DNA from: Blastocatellia bacterium AA13
Lineage (GTDB): Bacteria; Acidobacteriota; Blastocatellia; UBA7656
Direction of reading: 5' to 3'
NCBI GenBank assembly: GCA_003222245.1
Contig: QHVH01000045.1
Location: 1-41,281, forward strand
Length of the DNA: 41,281 bases
The notes under the pieces were generated by a model. The model was not told the origin of the DNA and searched no databases. It saw only the letters and a list, made by a program, of their open reading frames with translations. Shown piece by piece: positions 17,449-25,408 of this stretch; the stretch's first letter is position 1; each line of letters begins with the position of its first letter. The translations under genes were made by a program, and so were the position numbers.

Positions 17449-17850
17449 TTGGTCTTCCTCCCGTAGCTGTCAAACAATTTAGAACTACTGCTGCAAACGG
17501 CGCTAGCGTAGTTTTTAATACCGTGAAGTCCGAATAAATTGTAAAAAGTGACATTCATTTGTGTATGACATTCTACTTACACGGTCCAGATATCGGGGCG
17601 CAATGACAATAGCCCAGGGCGTGAAACCCTGGGTACGGAACGACACAATCGACACGCGTCCTGTATGGACGCGATGATGATAACTAGCCCGGATTTCTCA
17701 CAGATCCAAGAAGCGGGCCTCGCCGAGCCTTTGAAATTGAACCTAATCAACAGTTTCTATCCGGCTCCGGTTTGGAGAATCCTCTTTCACACGAACGGTC
17801 TGTTTATATCAAGGGTGCCGCTCGCGGAGTGTTCCCTCCATGAATGCGCA
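17449..17850. other. Intergenic region upstream of the Cys-rich peptide
   Basis: No gene is supported. A possible minus-strand promoter for the peptide gene (TTTACA, then TATTAA after 19 bp, around 17516-17546) is weak. REP-like hairpins and the edge of a dispersed repeat are listed separately. Confidence 0.35.
17613..17673. repeat. REP-like paired hairpins
   Basis: Two perfect short palindromes lie side by side: CCCAGGG-7 nt-CCCTGGG (17613-17633) and CGCGTCC-5 nt-GGACGCG (17655-17673). The wording around them (GCCCAGGGCGTGAAACCCTG) is like extragenic REP-type elements spread by TnpA-REP (RAYT) transposases. No transposase is seen here. Confidence 0.5.
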
Positions 17851-17940
17851 ACTTGAATAATACAGGCCCGAATAAGTCCTTTAGGCCAGCCCGTCCGTTC
17901 CACCTATGACAGACCAGTCGGTGCGAAGCCAAGCAATGCT
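17851..17940 (-). repeat. Dispersed repeat, copy 1
   Basis: This copy shares long stretches with copies 2 and 3 (for example AATAAGTCCTTTAGGCCAGC and CCCGTCCGTTCC). It covers the last 37 bp of the downstream end of the M17_N-like/deoxyribosyltransferase-like gene, including its stop codon, and continues into the flank. It lacks the right-hand part of the other copies. All three copies point the same way. Confidence 0.75.
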
Positions 17941-18917
17941 TTGAGATTTTCAAGTTCGATGCGGAGCGACACTTCGAGGTCCTTGATCTTCTTGTAGACA
18001 AGGCACCGCTGATCTTGAAGGTCAAACTTCAGGTGTGAGGTGTCGCTGACGACAAGAATCGTTGGACGATTACAACCCCAGGCATAGCCAACCTCGAGGT
18101 AAACATTCGGGTTCGCGTTTGATAGGTCTGCGATAACGAGCGACGCGCTTGCAATCCGCTTCTTTACCCAATCGATCACGTCACCGGTAAAAGTTGATAG
18201 GTCGGCTCTCTCGCATAGGAACCCAGCAGCATTCACAGCGCCCTGGATCCCGTAGTGGAAGATATCATCCATCTCCTCGGCAAATGGCGTAGCGACGAAA
18301 ACGTGCGGTTTGCTCCGGGAATCATAACCGACGGATCGTAATCGGTCTGCTACATCTGCAAGGAGTCGGACCTCGCGGCCTCCAGTCCCGTCTGGCAGGA
18401 GCCGAGAGAGCAACGCTGCAAGACGTCCCGCCCGCCCTCTATTAGCCTCGACAATTGTCACTTGCTCGAGGCTCGCCGGGAAGTCACCACTCTTGATTGC
18501 TTCGAACAACCCTGCAAGCTCGGATTCGAACGCCTCCGCTTCATCGAGGCCGTAGCCCGGACCATGAATGGTCAACGCAACATGGCTTGCGCTAGGCATT
18601 TCTCCAGCCAGAGCTTCCAGCACCTTTCGGCCAAACGCTCGGATCTCTCCGTATCCTAACTGACGAAGATCTCCGACTCCCACGAACAGCACATGACTCG
18701 CGGCAATCGCGCCTCGGGCTGGCGTAATGTAGAACCCGGAATACTTCGGCAGTCGTTTCTCAATGTCCGGCACGACCGCACCGAGCGCTTGGACAACCGC
18801 GCGATCGACGCCATAAAGAGCGTTTGCGTACTTCAGCGCCAACACATCAACTCTTAATGCCAACGCGTCACCTTGCTCGACAACGATCCTAATTTTGGGT
18901 GCGAGGTCTATTTTCAT
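17904..18917 (-). CDS. Two-domain protein: M17_N/macro-like plus nucleoside 2-deoxyribosyltransferase-like
   Basis: This 337-residue protein has GAGGAGG 2-3 nt before the ATG. Residues 1-190 resemble the N-terminal macro-like domain of M17 leucyl aminopeptidases (VEQGDALALRVDVLALKY, HVLFVGVGD). Residues about 205-330 look like a deoxyribosyltransferase or TIR-related Rossmann domain: HVFVATPFAEEMDDIF, SLVIADLSNANPNVYLEVGYAWG, TILVVSD. The Asp and Glu in ADLSNANPNVYLE are the expected active-site region. Such nucleotide-active domains are frequent effectors in bacterial conflict systems. The gene stands alone between two copies of a dispersed repeat, like a cassette. A defence role is an inference. 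Confidence 0.75.
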   Translation of the reverse strand: MKIDLAPKIRIVVEQGDALALRVDVLALKYANALYGVDRAVVQALGAVVPDIEKRLPKYSGFYITPARGAIAASHVLFVGVGDLRQLGYGEIRAFGRKVLEALAGEMPSASHVALTIHGPGYGLDEAEAFESELAGLFEAIKSGDFPASLEQVTIVEANRGRAGRLAALLSRLLPDGTGGREVRLLADVADRLRSVGYDSRSKPHVFVATPFAEEMDDIFHYGIQGAVNAAGFLCERADLSTFTGDVIDWVKKRIASASLVIADLSNANPNVYLEVGYAWGCNRPTILVVSDTSHLKFDLQDQRCLVYKKIKDLEVSLRIELENLKALLGFAPTGLS

Positions 18918-18934
18918 GGCCTCCTCGACAGCTA

Positions 18935-19062
18935 ACTTGAATTTAAATTATACGGAACCGCATAAGCTCTTTAGCCCAGCCCGGCCGCTCCATGTATAAC
19001 AAGCCGACGTGCGAAGCGGACCCCAACCAATGCTTGCAAAACGGCGAGTAACCCATCGATTC
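18935..19062 (-). repeat. Dispersed repeat, copy 2
   Basis: This full-length copy contains CGCATAAGCTCTTTAGCCCA, AACAAGCCGACG, ACCAATGCTTGCAAA and CATCGATTCC, in the same order as copy 3. It ends 18 bp before the start codon of the two-domain gene, whose leader it forms. Confidence 0.75.
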
Positions 19063-19079
19063 CGCGAGCGCCAATCGCG

Positions 19080-19107
19080 CTAGCAAGCCTAATACTTCCG
19101 TCCATTT
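19080..19107 (-). repeat. Short repeat B, first copy
   Basis: TAGCAAGCC followed by AATACTTCCGTCCATT here recurs at 20157-20182 with four differences, all of them transitions. It directly follows dispersed repeat copy 2 and lies just past the end of the nuclease pseudogene. Confidence 0.55.
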
Positions 19108-19118
19108 CCTCGCCGATT

Positions 19119-19665
19119 TTACTTAGGGAAAAGCTCCTTCAGAAGATCCGCTATTCGGTATCCAGCCAGCACACCCCTACGCTACGCCGCTGCCTGCGCA
19201 GCTTTAGAGTAATCTGTCGGCACACGTGCCGAACTCGACTTATCATTGTTTTGCGAAAGCTTTCCATCAAGGTAAGCGAAACGCACTGCTGCATTAAAGC
19301 TTTCAACACGAGCCCATTTTTCGAAGTCTCTTTCGCGTAGCTCTGAGAGCTTCTCTCGCGCTAGATCCGGGTTCAACCTCAACTCCGTCGCTCGGTTTGA
19401 TACATGCGGGAGTTCCAACTGCTTTGAAGCAAACCATCCCAAAAGCTGTGCAGGTTGATCGATCCTACACTGATTCGTACAAACCAGAGATTACCGCCTC
19501 GATCAACCTGCGGAAATACTTTTGAGAATAGCGCCGAAGCGTGTACGGCTGATGCACGTCTCCAATCAGATGAAACAATCACGCAAGCGCGACTGCTCGA
19601 TCAGGATCAGTCGTCTTAGCATCTCTAACAATTCGCAGGTTGAAAATTGAAACGCCCGCACCTGT
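19119..19665 (-). pseudogene. Degraded S1/P1 nuclease fragment
   Basis: Pieces of an S1/P1 nuclease occur in order over three frames: DPDRAVALA, then a TGA where Trp is expected, then LFHLIGDVHQP with its metal-binding His and Asp. A frame change leads to DRGGNLWFV and NLHSFWDGLL. Another frame change leads to the helical C-terminal part (DLAREKLSELRERDFEKWA). A TAG precedes LAGYRIADLLKELFPK and the final stop. The first about 110 residues of a normal enzyme, with the N-terminal Trp ligand, are missing. The gene is therefore dead, by two nonsense codons, at least two frameshifts and a 5' truncation. Confidence 0.85.
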
Positions 19666-19703
19666 TTATCTCCTCTTAGAGCAAGCGGCGTCAGATAAGA
19701 GAG

Positions 19704-20063
19704 CTAGCGCGACTTGGCATCGAGAGCTTTTTGAATCTCGGCCATCTCTCGTTCTGCATCTGCGATGCTGCTGAAAATCTCAAATATACGGTCCATAACT
19801 ATACGCTGATTCTCCAAACTGCTTGTTCGTATATCATCATTGTCAGGCCAGCGCCTCATGGTTTCATCAATTGAATCCTGTACGTGATTTCTGTCGGCCA
19901 GCTCGGCATAAAGTATTTGAATTCTTCGCTGACGCTTCTCGTACTCGAATCGAAGGCCATCCACTTCGGATGTGCGTACTGGACATCCGCATTTTGGACA
20001 AGCTACGGCTTGATCGGAAACACGGTTGTTGCATTCTGATTCTGAGCAATTGATCATAGCCAT
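19704..20063 (-). CDS. Small zinc-ribbon protein with coiled-coil tail
   Basis: This is a 119-residue protein. I chose the ATG at 20063 because AGGAGGT lies 8 nt upstream; a longer frame to 20177 reads through a repeat. Residues 4-28 hold a four-cysteine zinc ribbon (NCSESECNNRVSDQAVACPK, then CGCPV). From about 35 to the end it is charged and helical, probably a coiled coil (FEYEKRQRRIQILYAELADR). No membrane segment is seen. The function is unknown; such ribbons often mediate protein contacts. Confidence 0.65.
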   Translation of the reverse strand: MAMINCSESECNNRVSDQAVACPKCGCPVRTSEVDGLRFEYEKRQRRIQILYAELADRNHVQDSIDETMRRWPDNDDIRTSSLENQRIVMDRIFEIFSSIADAEREMAEIQKALDAKSR

Positions 20064-20420
20064 TGAAATACACCTCCTGTGATCTACTTCAAGAAAGGAC
20101 ATTGGCTCGTATAAGGCTTCAATCGATGGCTTAGGCGTCGGCAGTGCCAGATAGGTTAGCAAGCCCGATACTTCCACCCATTCTCAGACTCTCTGTTCGA
20201 CAACATCAGATTGATTGCTCGTAGGCACTCACGCCTGTGTCCGCAAAGAGTAGCGCCTAGACTTCAGACCCATGGCGCGTAGGGCGGATTTTACCCAAAT
20301 ATCTATCGGAGTCAAGTTTCCCCGCATTCGGCGAGAATCTGTCTCCCAATGTTTTCCAGCTTGCATCGAGATGAAAAGCGAGTCTTATCGCTCAGCGTCT
20401 GTGGTCATAAAGACATTCAC
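20064..20420. other. Intergenic stretch with repeat B
   Basis: A second copy of short repeat B lies at 20156-20182, preceded by an ATCGATGG block that corresponds to the ATCGATTCC block at the end of dispersed repeat copy 2. Nothing else is recognised to 20420. Confidence 0.45.
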
Positions 20421-21695
20421 TCAAACAGACCTGTTGCTCTCGATCCCAGTCATATCCGCTATTATGGATTGAATTCGTCTTATTTCATCTGAGACAAGCA
20501 GTGCACAAACGCAAACTCCAATCCCCGCCGCAATGCCTAAAATCAGTCGCGGTTCTTTCCAGGTAAACCACGATCTGCGTAGAAGCAATGAGTTCGAGAG
20601 AACAGGCAGGACTACAACTGACGAATAGGTTAAGACACGACTCAACCGATCAGTAAACAATGCAATCCAGGGAAAGCCTTTGAATTCGCTTTCCAATTCA
20701 AGTGCATATCGAAGATTTCGCAGATGTGAAAATAGGAATAGCAAAATTGCAAGAGTAAGCCCTGGACCGGCCCAAACCGCTACACTGACATCAACGGTGA
20801 TTCCGAAGACTGTTACCTCATTGTGCAGGGCATCGAGTTTCTGCTGCAGAAAGGCACGAGCCTCATCTACTGTCATCCCATCAACGGCGTTTGAGAATGC
20901 TGACAGCGCAGGAAGAGCACGGCCTTGTTCAGGGACCAGCCCTCGCCATTCGACTTCTAGCTGTGACCCAAACGGATTTACTGCAGGATTGAAGACCACG
21001 TGACACCTCTCTAGCGGGAAGGTGCCATCCAACTCCATAGCGATTGGACCATTCTGATCCATAAACCTCAGCTCCATTCGACCGTAATCTATCATTGAGA
21101 GCGAGGCATCAGGCTTGTCCTCGTACAGAGTATGGCTCTCCTTCCTATCATGGGGATCGCCGACGCTTCTATAGAACGAGTCGGGCAAAAAGATGCGAGC
21201 CGCGACGCATTCTCGACCTCGAAGATTCCGGCGCACGCCCGGTTTCGCTAGAAGTCTCTTGACGGCGCTGTCGATCTCAATCTGTGCGTGTTTAGAGCTC
21301 AGGTCAAGGAAGTCTTCCTCTGGGTGGACAAGGAAACGCCGGACATCCTCCAGCCTTGCCACTGACCCCAGCTGCCGATGGTAGATAGGTCGAATTATTC
21401 TGAATCCGTCATCAACGCTAAGGCCCTCTCTCTCTAACAACTCGATAAGAGGTTTCTTTAGACCGCGGAGCCCGAACTCCAAACCGAAATCAGACTCGTT
21501 TTGAAAAAACCTCGAGACTTCGTACCACTCGGGAGCTATATCCATTTGCTGAACGTGCCTGAGCTTGACAAGCTCATTAAGCGCGGCTCGATAGTCTCGC
21601 GTCTTATCGGGAGAAACCGCGAACGCGAATATCGTAGCAGTGAGGATGATTAGAATATTGTGGATTACTCGCGTCGTCCTTAGCCCCTCTTCCAT
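20421..21695 (-). CDS. Membrane protein of unknown function
   Basis: This is a 424-residue protein. One hydrophobic helix lies near the N-terminus (about 11-28), followed by a large soluble part to about 300 that should lie outside the membrane. About three helices follow at the C-terminus (VWAGPGLTLAILLFLFSHL, SVVVLPVLSNSLLL, LILGIAAGIGVCVCALLV). The soluble part mixes helical and beta-like stretches and shows no catalytic motif that I recognise. The start is an ATG with a weak GGTG site. The position in an accessory region with repeats and dead genes suggests a recently gained gene. Confidence 0.7.
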   Translation of the reverse strand: MEEGLRTTRVIHNILIILTATIFAFAVSPDKTRDYRAALNELVKLRHVQQMDIAPEWYEVSRFFQNESDFGLEFGLRGLKKPLIELLEREGLSVDDGFRIIRPIYHRQLGSVARLEDVRRFLVHPEEDFLDLSSKHAQIEIDSAVKRLLAKPGVRRNLRGRECVAARIFLPDSFYRSVGDPHDRKESHTLYEDKPDASLSMIDYGRMELRFMDQNGPIAMELDGTFPLERCHVVFNPAVNPFGSQLEVEWRGLVPEQGRALPALSAFSNAVDGMTVDEARAFLQQKLDALHNEVTVFGITVDVSVAVWAGPGLTLAILLFLFSHLRNLRYALELESEFKGFPWIALFTDRLSRVLTYSSVVVLPVLSNSLLLRRSWFTWKEPRLILGIAAGIGVCVCALLVSDEIRRIQSIIADMTGIESNRSV

Positions 21696-22047
21696 GATTC
21701 ACCTATCCAATAACCGAGACCCCAACGTCGTGCTGTCTCGCTACTCCAGCTTGTGAATCTATTGACCAAAATTGAAACCGAATGACTGAGCAGACATCGC
21801 GCCTTAAACATCGCTCTTCTTCTTGCACGCCGCTACTGACTCGACGCTCTGCATTCCGATTATCGACGCCACAGGACCCGACGTAAAGGTAGAGTTCCCG
21901 GAATTGCTTGATTGATGATCGACTTCCCTCCCTATCCCCTGTCCCCTGCAACCTCCCGCCGGTCCCCTGCTCCCTACTCCTGTAACCTGTCCCTCGTCCG
22001 TAATGCCCCTCTCGCATATATAATTCCGCGTCGCCGAGTGGGCACCC
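21696..22047. other. Stretch without a recognised gene, containing a G-rich tract
   Basis: Short open frames cross this stretch, but they are partly translations of a low-complexity tract and lack ribosome sites. I see no protein family and no promoter. Confidence 0.4.
21924..21995 (-). repeat. G-rich low-complexity tract
   Basis: On the minus strand the tract reads as degenerate repeats of the type AGGGGACAGGGGATAGGGA, with about ten runs of three or more G. It could form G-quadruplex structures in DNA or in minus-strand RNA. Similar degenerate GGGGACA tracts occur between genes in some cyanobacteria and acidobacteria; here it stands between a possible small gene and the unknown membrane protein gene. 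Confidence 0.6.
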
Positions 22048-22311
22048 TTAACCCGGAACGCCACGTTCGCGCATGGAGTTTATTGAAGCCGAGTTCGCTA
22101 TGTCTGAATCGTTACTAACGCATCCGCAGCCAGAGTAAAAAGACCATGGGACGAACGCCAAAGCGCTCGCCTTGAAACCGGCTATCGGAGCCTGATTCGA
22201 ATGCTTCTTAACAGGTTGTTGTTCTAATACGATCCCCTCGAAGGGATCTTCCGGTCCGCACAAGCAGGCCGTCGTTCCACAGTCGCATCGCTGACTACCG
22301 TCTGCAACCAT
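22048..22311 (-). CDS. Possible small Cys-containing protein
   Basis: This open frame of 87 residues begins MVADGSQRCDCGTTACLCG and contains a second cysteine pair in SGCGCVSND. Spaced C-x-C pairs suggest metal binding or disulfides. There is no clear ribosome site, and the frame extends further upstream without a better start. It may be a real hypothetical gene or chance. Confidence 0.35.
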   Translation of the reverse strand: MVADGSQRCDCGTTACLCGPEDPFEGIVLEQQPVKKHSNQAPIAGFKASALAFVPWSFYSGCGCVSNDSDIANSASINSMRERGVPG

Positions 22312-22440
22312 TTTGGCGCGCAAGCGAAAACACGAGGGCGCGCGCCGAACGCTCCGAGTAACCCTACGGCGCTTCGCGCCCTCCGCTCCACACCCCAAGT
22401 TTCGGCGGCGGACACAAAGGAAGTTCTGAGCCAGTCACTA

Positions 22441-23003
22441 CTATTTTGGCTTGGCAGGGTCAATCCCAAAACAGAATCCATCGTGAGTGCCCGTTGTGCC
22501 TAACGTATATTCACCCGGCGGAAGGTTTTGTGCGGGCGAAATCTTGAAAGAAGATGTGCCGTACTTTGTGACGTTGAAGGGAACAGCTCTATCGCCCATA
22601 ACAGACTTATCGGTTGTGCTCGTAAGATTGGCTGTAGCTATTATTATCTGACGTTTGCCTTTTAAGGGCTCCAGAGAAACGAACTGAATACTTCCTTGAG
22701 GGTCGGTCTGCTGCGACGATACCAGAACGACGAACTCTAGTTTTTGCGCTTCCTTGAACCTAATAGGAGACTTCTCTCCTTTGAACTCGAGTAAGCTCTT
22801 CGCGCCGCCAAAACCCATTGCTTTCGTCTTTATCTTGTACTCTGGCGTCAGTCGCTCTAATGGAATCAAGTTCCCCGTAGATGAATCTAATGAGAAGAAG
22901 ATGCCAAGATACTCTGGTTCTTGAACCTTTTTTGCCTCCTGCCCCACAACAACGTGACATAGGCTAAGAAGCAAACAGCCGACAAAGCTAGACTAGGTTT
23001 CAT
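22441..23003 (-). pseudogene. Secreted protein gene with a frameshift in the signal peptide
   Basis: An ATG at 23003 has AGGAG 8 nt upstream and begins MKPSLALSAV, a good signal-peptide start. The long frame downstream (about 170 residues, LLSLCHVVVGQEAKKVQEP to the stop) is one base out of register. The shift is in GTTTGCTTCTT near 22970-22977. A TTG at 22974 could start the second frame but has no ribosome site. The mature part is beta-rich (KLEFVVLVSSQQTDPQ, NLPPGEYTLGTTG) and otherwise unrecognised. It may be an inactivated gene, a sequencing error or a slippage site. Confidence 0.6.
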
Positions 23004-23333
23004 GGTACTAATCTCCTTTTCTTGTTTTAATATTTTTTGCTTAGGCGAAGAGCGAGCCGAACTTAAATCATACAGGCCCGCATAAGTCCTTTAGCCCAGC
23101 CCGTCCGTTCCGTCTATGACAAGCCGACGTGTGCGAACCCATGTCAACCAATGCTCTTTGCAAACGGCAAGTAACTATCGATTCACGCCGCCCGAGTTCC
23201 AACAATAGCAGCTTCCAGAACAAACAGGATGAGATCGCCGATTAGTAATCGTCGGCTAGTCCCGCTGCAATCGGACCCTCGTCTGACGCGTCCAGATGCT
23301 TACTAGTCAACTATCCAGTCTCCCTTTTAGAAG
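23004..23333. other. Intergenic region with dispersed repeat copy 3
   Basis: No gene is seen. The left part holds repeat copy 3. An imperfect long palindrome is present: GCCGACG at 23123-23129 and CGTCGGC at 23250-23256, each flanked by GAC/GTC. Confidence 0.4.
23061..23184 (-). repeat. Dispersed repeat, copy 3
   Basis: This full-length copy matches copy 1 over CATACAGGCCCG..AATAAGTCCTTTAG and copy 2 over CAAGCCGACGT, ACCAATGCT, GCAAACGGC and ATCGATTC. It lies upstream of the frameshifted secreted-protein gene, in the same orientation relative to the gene as copy 2. Confidence 0.75.
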
Positions 23334-24368
23334 CTACTGACGGGCGGTGCTTGCGAGTGATATTTCAGTTCGTATGCACGCGACCTTATGATCGGGAAAT
23401 ACCTGGAGCAAGCCGGGTTTTGCGGCGCTGCATTCATTTATCGCAAGCGGGCAGCGCGTGTGAAATCGGCAGCCCGGCGGCGGGTTGGAGGGAGACGGCA
23501 AATCACCAGCGAGTCTTCGGCTCGCATGGCGGCGGCTGGGGATTGGAATAGGAATGGAGGCAAGCAGCGCCTGTGTGTAAGGGTGCGCGGGCCGAATGAA
23601 GATTTCCTCGGTCGCCGCTTCTTCTACTATCTCGCCCAGATACATTACCGCTACGCGAGTCGTGATGTGCTTCACGACGGCGAGATCGTGGGCTATGAAC
23701 AGGTAAGTCAGCCCCAGCTCGCGCTGCAGCTCGGCCAGAAGGTTCAATATCTGGGCCTGAATCGAAACGTCCAGAGCGGATACGGCTTCATCGCAGACGA
23801 TGAACCTCGGACGGAGCGCGAGCGCTCTGGCGATGCCGATGCGTTGGCGCTGTCCGCCCGAAAATTCGTGCGGATATCGCGAGGCGGCATCGCGCGGAAG
23901 ACCTACCATATCGAGCAGCTCGAATACTCGCTTCCGCGCGGCGCCGCCGCGCTCGGAACTGCTTCGATGTATTCCGTGCGTATCATCTTCTTCCTCGATT
24001 CCGTGAACAATGATCGGTTCTTCGATCATCGAGCCGACGGTCATTCTCGGATTCAGGGAATCGAACGGGTCCTGAAATATTATCTGCATCTCGCGCCGAA
24101 GCTTTCGCATCTGCTTCGCATTCAGGCTCAACAGATCGCAGCCGTCAAAAACAATTCTGCCGGAGGTCGGCTCAATTAATCTCAAGATCGCGCGCCCCAG
24201 CGTAGTCTTGCCGCAGCCGGATTCGCCCACAAGTCCGAATGTTTCGCCTCGGCCTATGGAAAACGACACTCCGTCAACGGCCTTTACATAGCCGACTACT
24301 CGCGGAAGCACCCCTCGCCGAATGGGATAGTACTTGACCAGATTTTCTACGGTGAGAAGAGGGTTCAT
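23334..24368 (-). CDS. dppF: Oligopeptide/dipeptide ABC transporter ATPase (OppF/DppF type)
   Basis: This is a 344-residue ATPase. The Walker A is [11 protein letters not shown], the signature [15 protein letters not shown], Walker [14 protein letters not shown] and the switch His in LFIAHDLA. The C-terminal oligopeptide-type extension carries [13 protein letters not shown]. The ATG overlaps the stop of the partner ATPase gene by 4 bp (ATGA), which supports 24368 over the upstream ATG at 24401 and indicates translational coupling. No permease or binding-protein gene is present in the window. Substrates are probably di- or oligopeptides or nickel. Confidence 0.92.
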   Translation of the reverse strand: MNPLLTVENLVKYYPIRRGVLPRVVGYVKAVDGVSFSIGRGETFGLVGESGCGKTTLGRAILRLIEPTSGRIVFDGCDLLSLNAKQMRKLRREMQIIFQDPFDSLNPRMTVGSMIEEPIIVHGIEEEDDTHGIHRSSSERGGAARKRVFELLDMVGLPRDAASRYPHEFSGGQRQRIGIARALALRPRFIVCDEAVSALDVSIQAQILNLLAELQRELGLTYLFIAHDLAVVKHITTRVAVMYLGEIVEEAATEEIFIRPAHPYTQALLASIPIPIPSRRHASRRLAGDLPSPSNPPPGCRFHTRCPLAINECSAAKPGLLQVFPDHKVACIRTEISLASTARQ

Positions 24369-25375
24369 TGGTTGAGTGAGACTCTTTCGGCGAAATGGCA
24401 CGCGGAGAAATGGCCCGGCTCAATCTCACGCAGAGGCGGCTCTTCTTCGCAAACGGTTTCGGCCATTTCACAGCGATTGCGGAAGCGGCATCCCGACGGA
24501 TGGTGCAGCGGGTCAGGAACGACTCCCGGAATCGTCGGCAGCACATCTCGTCTCGGACCGAGTGATGGAAGCGAACGGAAAAGCCCAACTGTGTATGGAT
24601 GCCGCGGCCGTTCAAAGAGTCCGTGAACCGGCGCGTATTCGACGATCTTGCCGGCGTACATCACGGCTACTCGGTCGCAGGTCTCCGCCACGACTCCCAT
24701 ATCGTGAGTGATCAACAGGACCGCCATTCGATATTCATCCTGCAGCTCGCGAAGCAAATCGAGAATCTGCGCCTGTATTGTGACGTCGAGGGCCGTGGTC
24801 GGCTCATCCGCGATCAGCAAAAGCGGGCGGCAGACAAGCGCCATCGCTATCATCGCGCGTTGTTTCATTCCTCCCGAAAGCTGGTGAGGATACGCGTCGA
24901 AGCGCTGTTCGGCGGATGCAATTCCAGCCCGTCCCAGCATTTTGATTGCTCGATCTCGCGCTTCGCTTCCTGATACCTTCTCGTGTTCGAATATAGCTTC
25001 AGTAATCTGGCGGCCGATGGTCATCGTTGGATTGAGCGATGAAGTCGGTTCCTGAAAGATCATCGAGATCAATTTGCCGCGCACGGGCCTTAACTCGCGC
25101 TCGCTCATGCTCAGTAGGTTTTTTCCGCGCAGTTTGATCTCCCCTCCCGCGTATCGCGCGGGAGGGGACTGGAGCAATTTCAGGATCGAGAACACGGTGA
25201 CGGATTTCCCGCATCCGCTTTCGCCTACGAGACCAAGCGTCTCTCTTGGAAATATCTCGAAGCTGACCCCATCCACGGCTTTGGCATCTCCTGCCTCCGT
25301 TTCAAAATAGATCCGTAGATCGGAAACCTGTAGGAGCACTTCCTGGTCGGGCCTGGTCTCTATGGCAGAAGACAT
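24365..25375 (-). CDS. dppD: Oligopeptide/dipeptide ABC transporter ATPase (OppD/DppD type)
   Basis: This is a 336-residue ATPase with Walker [12 protein letters not shown], signature [15 protein letters not shown], Walker [13 protein letters not shown] and [13 protein letters not shown]. The C-terminal region has [14 protein letters not shown] as in OppD/DppD. It starts 33 bp after the EIIA gene with no clear ribosome site, so it may depend on upstream translation. It forms a heterodimeric pair with the next gene. Confidence 0.92.
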   Translation of the reverse strand: MSSAIETRPDQEVLLQVSDLRIYFETEAGDAKAVDGVSFEIFPRETLGLVGESGCGKSVTVFSILKLLQSPPARYAGGEIKLRGKNLLSMSERELRPVRGKLISMIFQEPTSSLNPTMTIGRQITEAIFEHEKVSGSEARDRAIKMLGRAGIASAEQRFDAYPHQLSGGMKQRAMIAMALVCRPLLLIADEPTTALDVTIQAQILDLLRELQDEYRMAVLLITHDMGVVAETCDRVAVMYAGKIVEYAPVHGLFERPRHPYTVGLFRSLPSLGPRRDVLPTIPGVVPDPLHHPSGCRFRNRCEMAETVCEEEPPLREIEPGHFSACHFAERVSLNQ

Positions 25376-25408
25376 TTATGCGAGATGGGGCAAACCGAAC
25401 GGCTCCAA

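Noticed and set aside
18935-19062. Integron attC site
   Set aside because: The GTTATAC-like core and cassette-like gene arrangement tempted this call, but conservation continues on both sides of the core and no matching inner arms were found, so only a dispersed repeat is claimed.
22224-22481. Minus-strand frame of 85 codons after the frameshifted secreted-protein gene
   Set aside because: It overlaps that gene out of frame and shows no family features.
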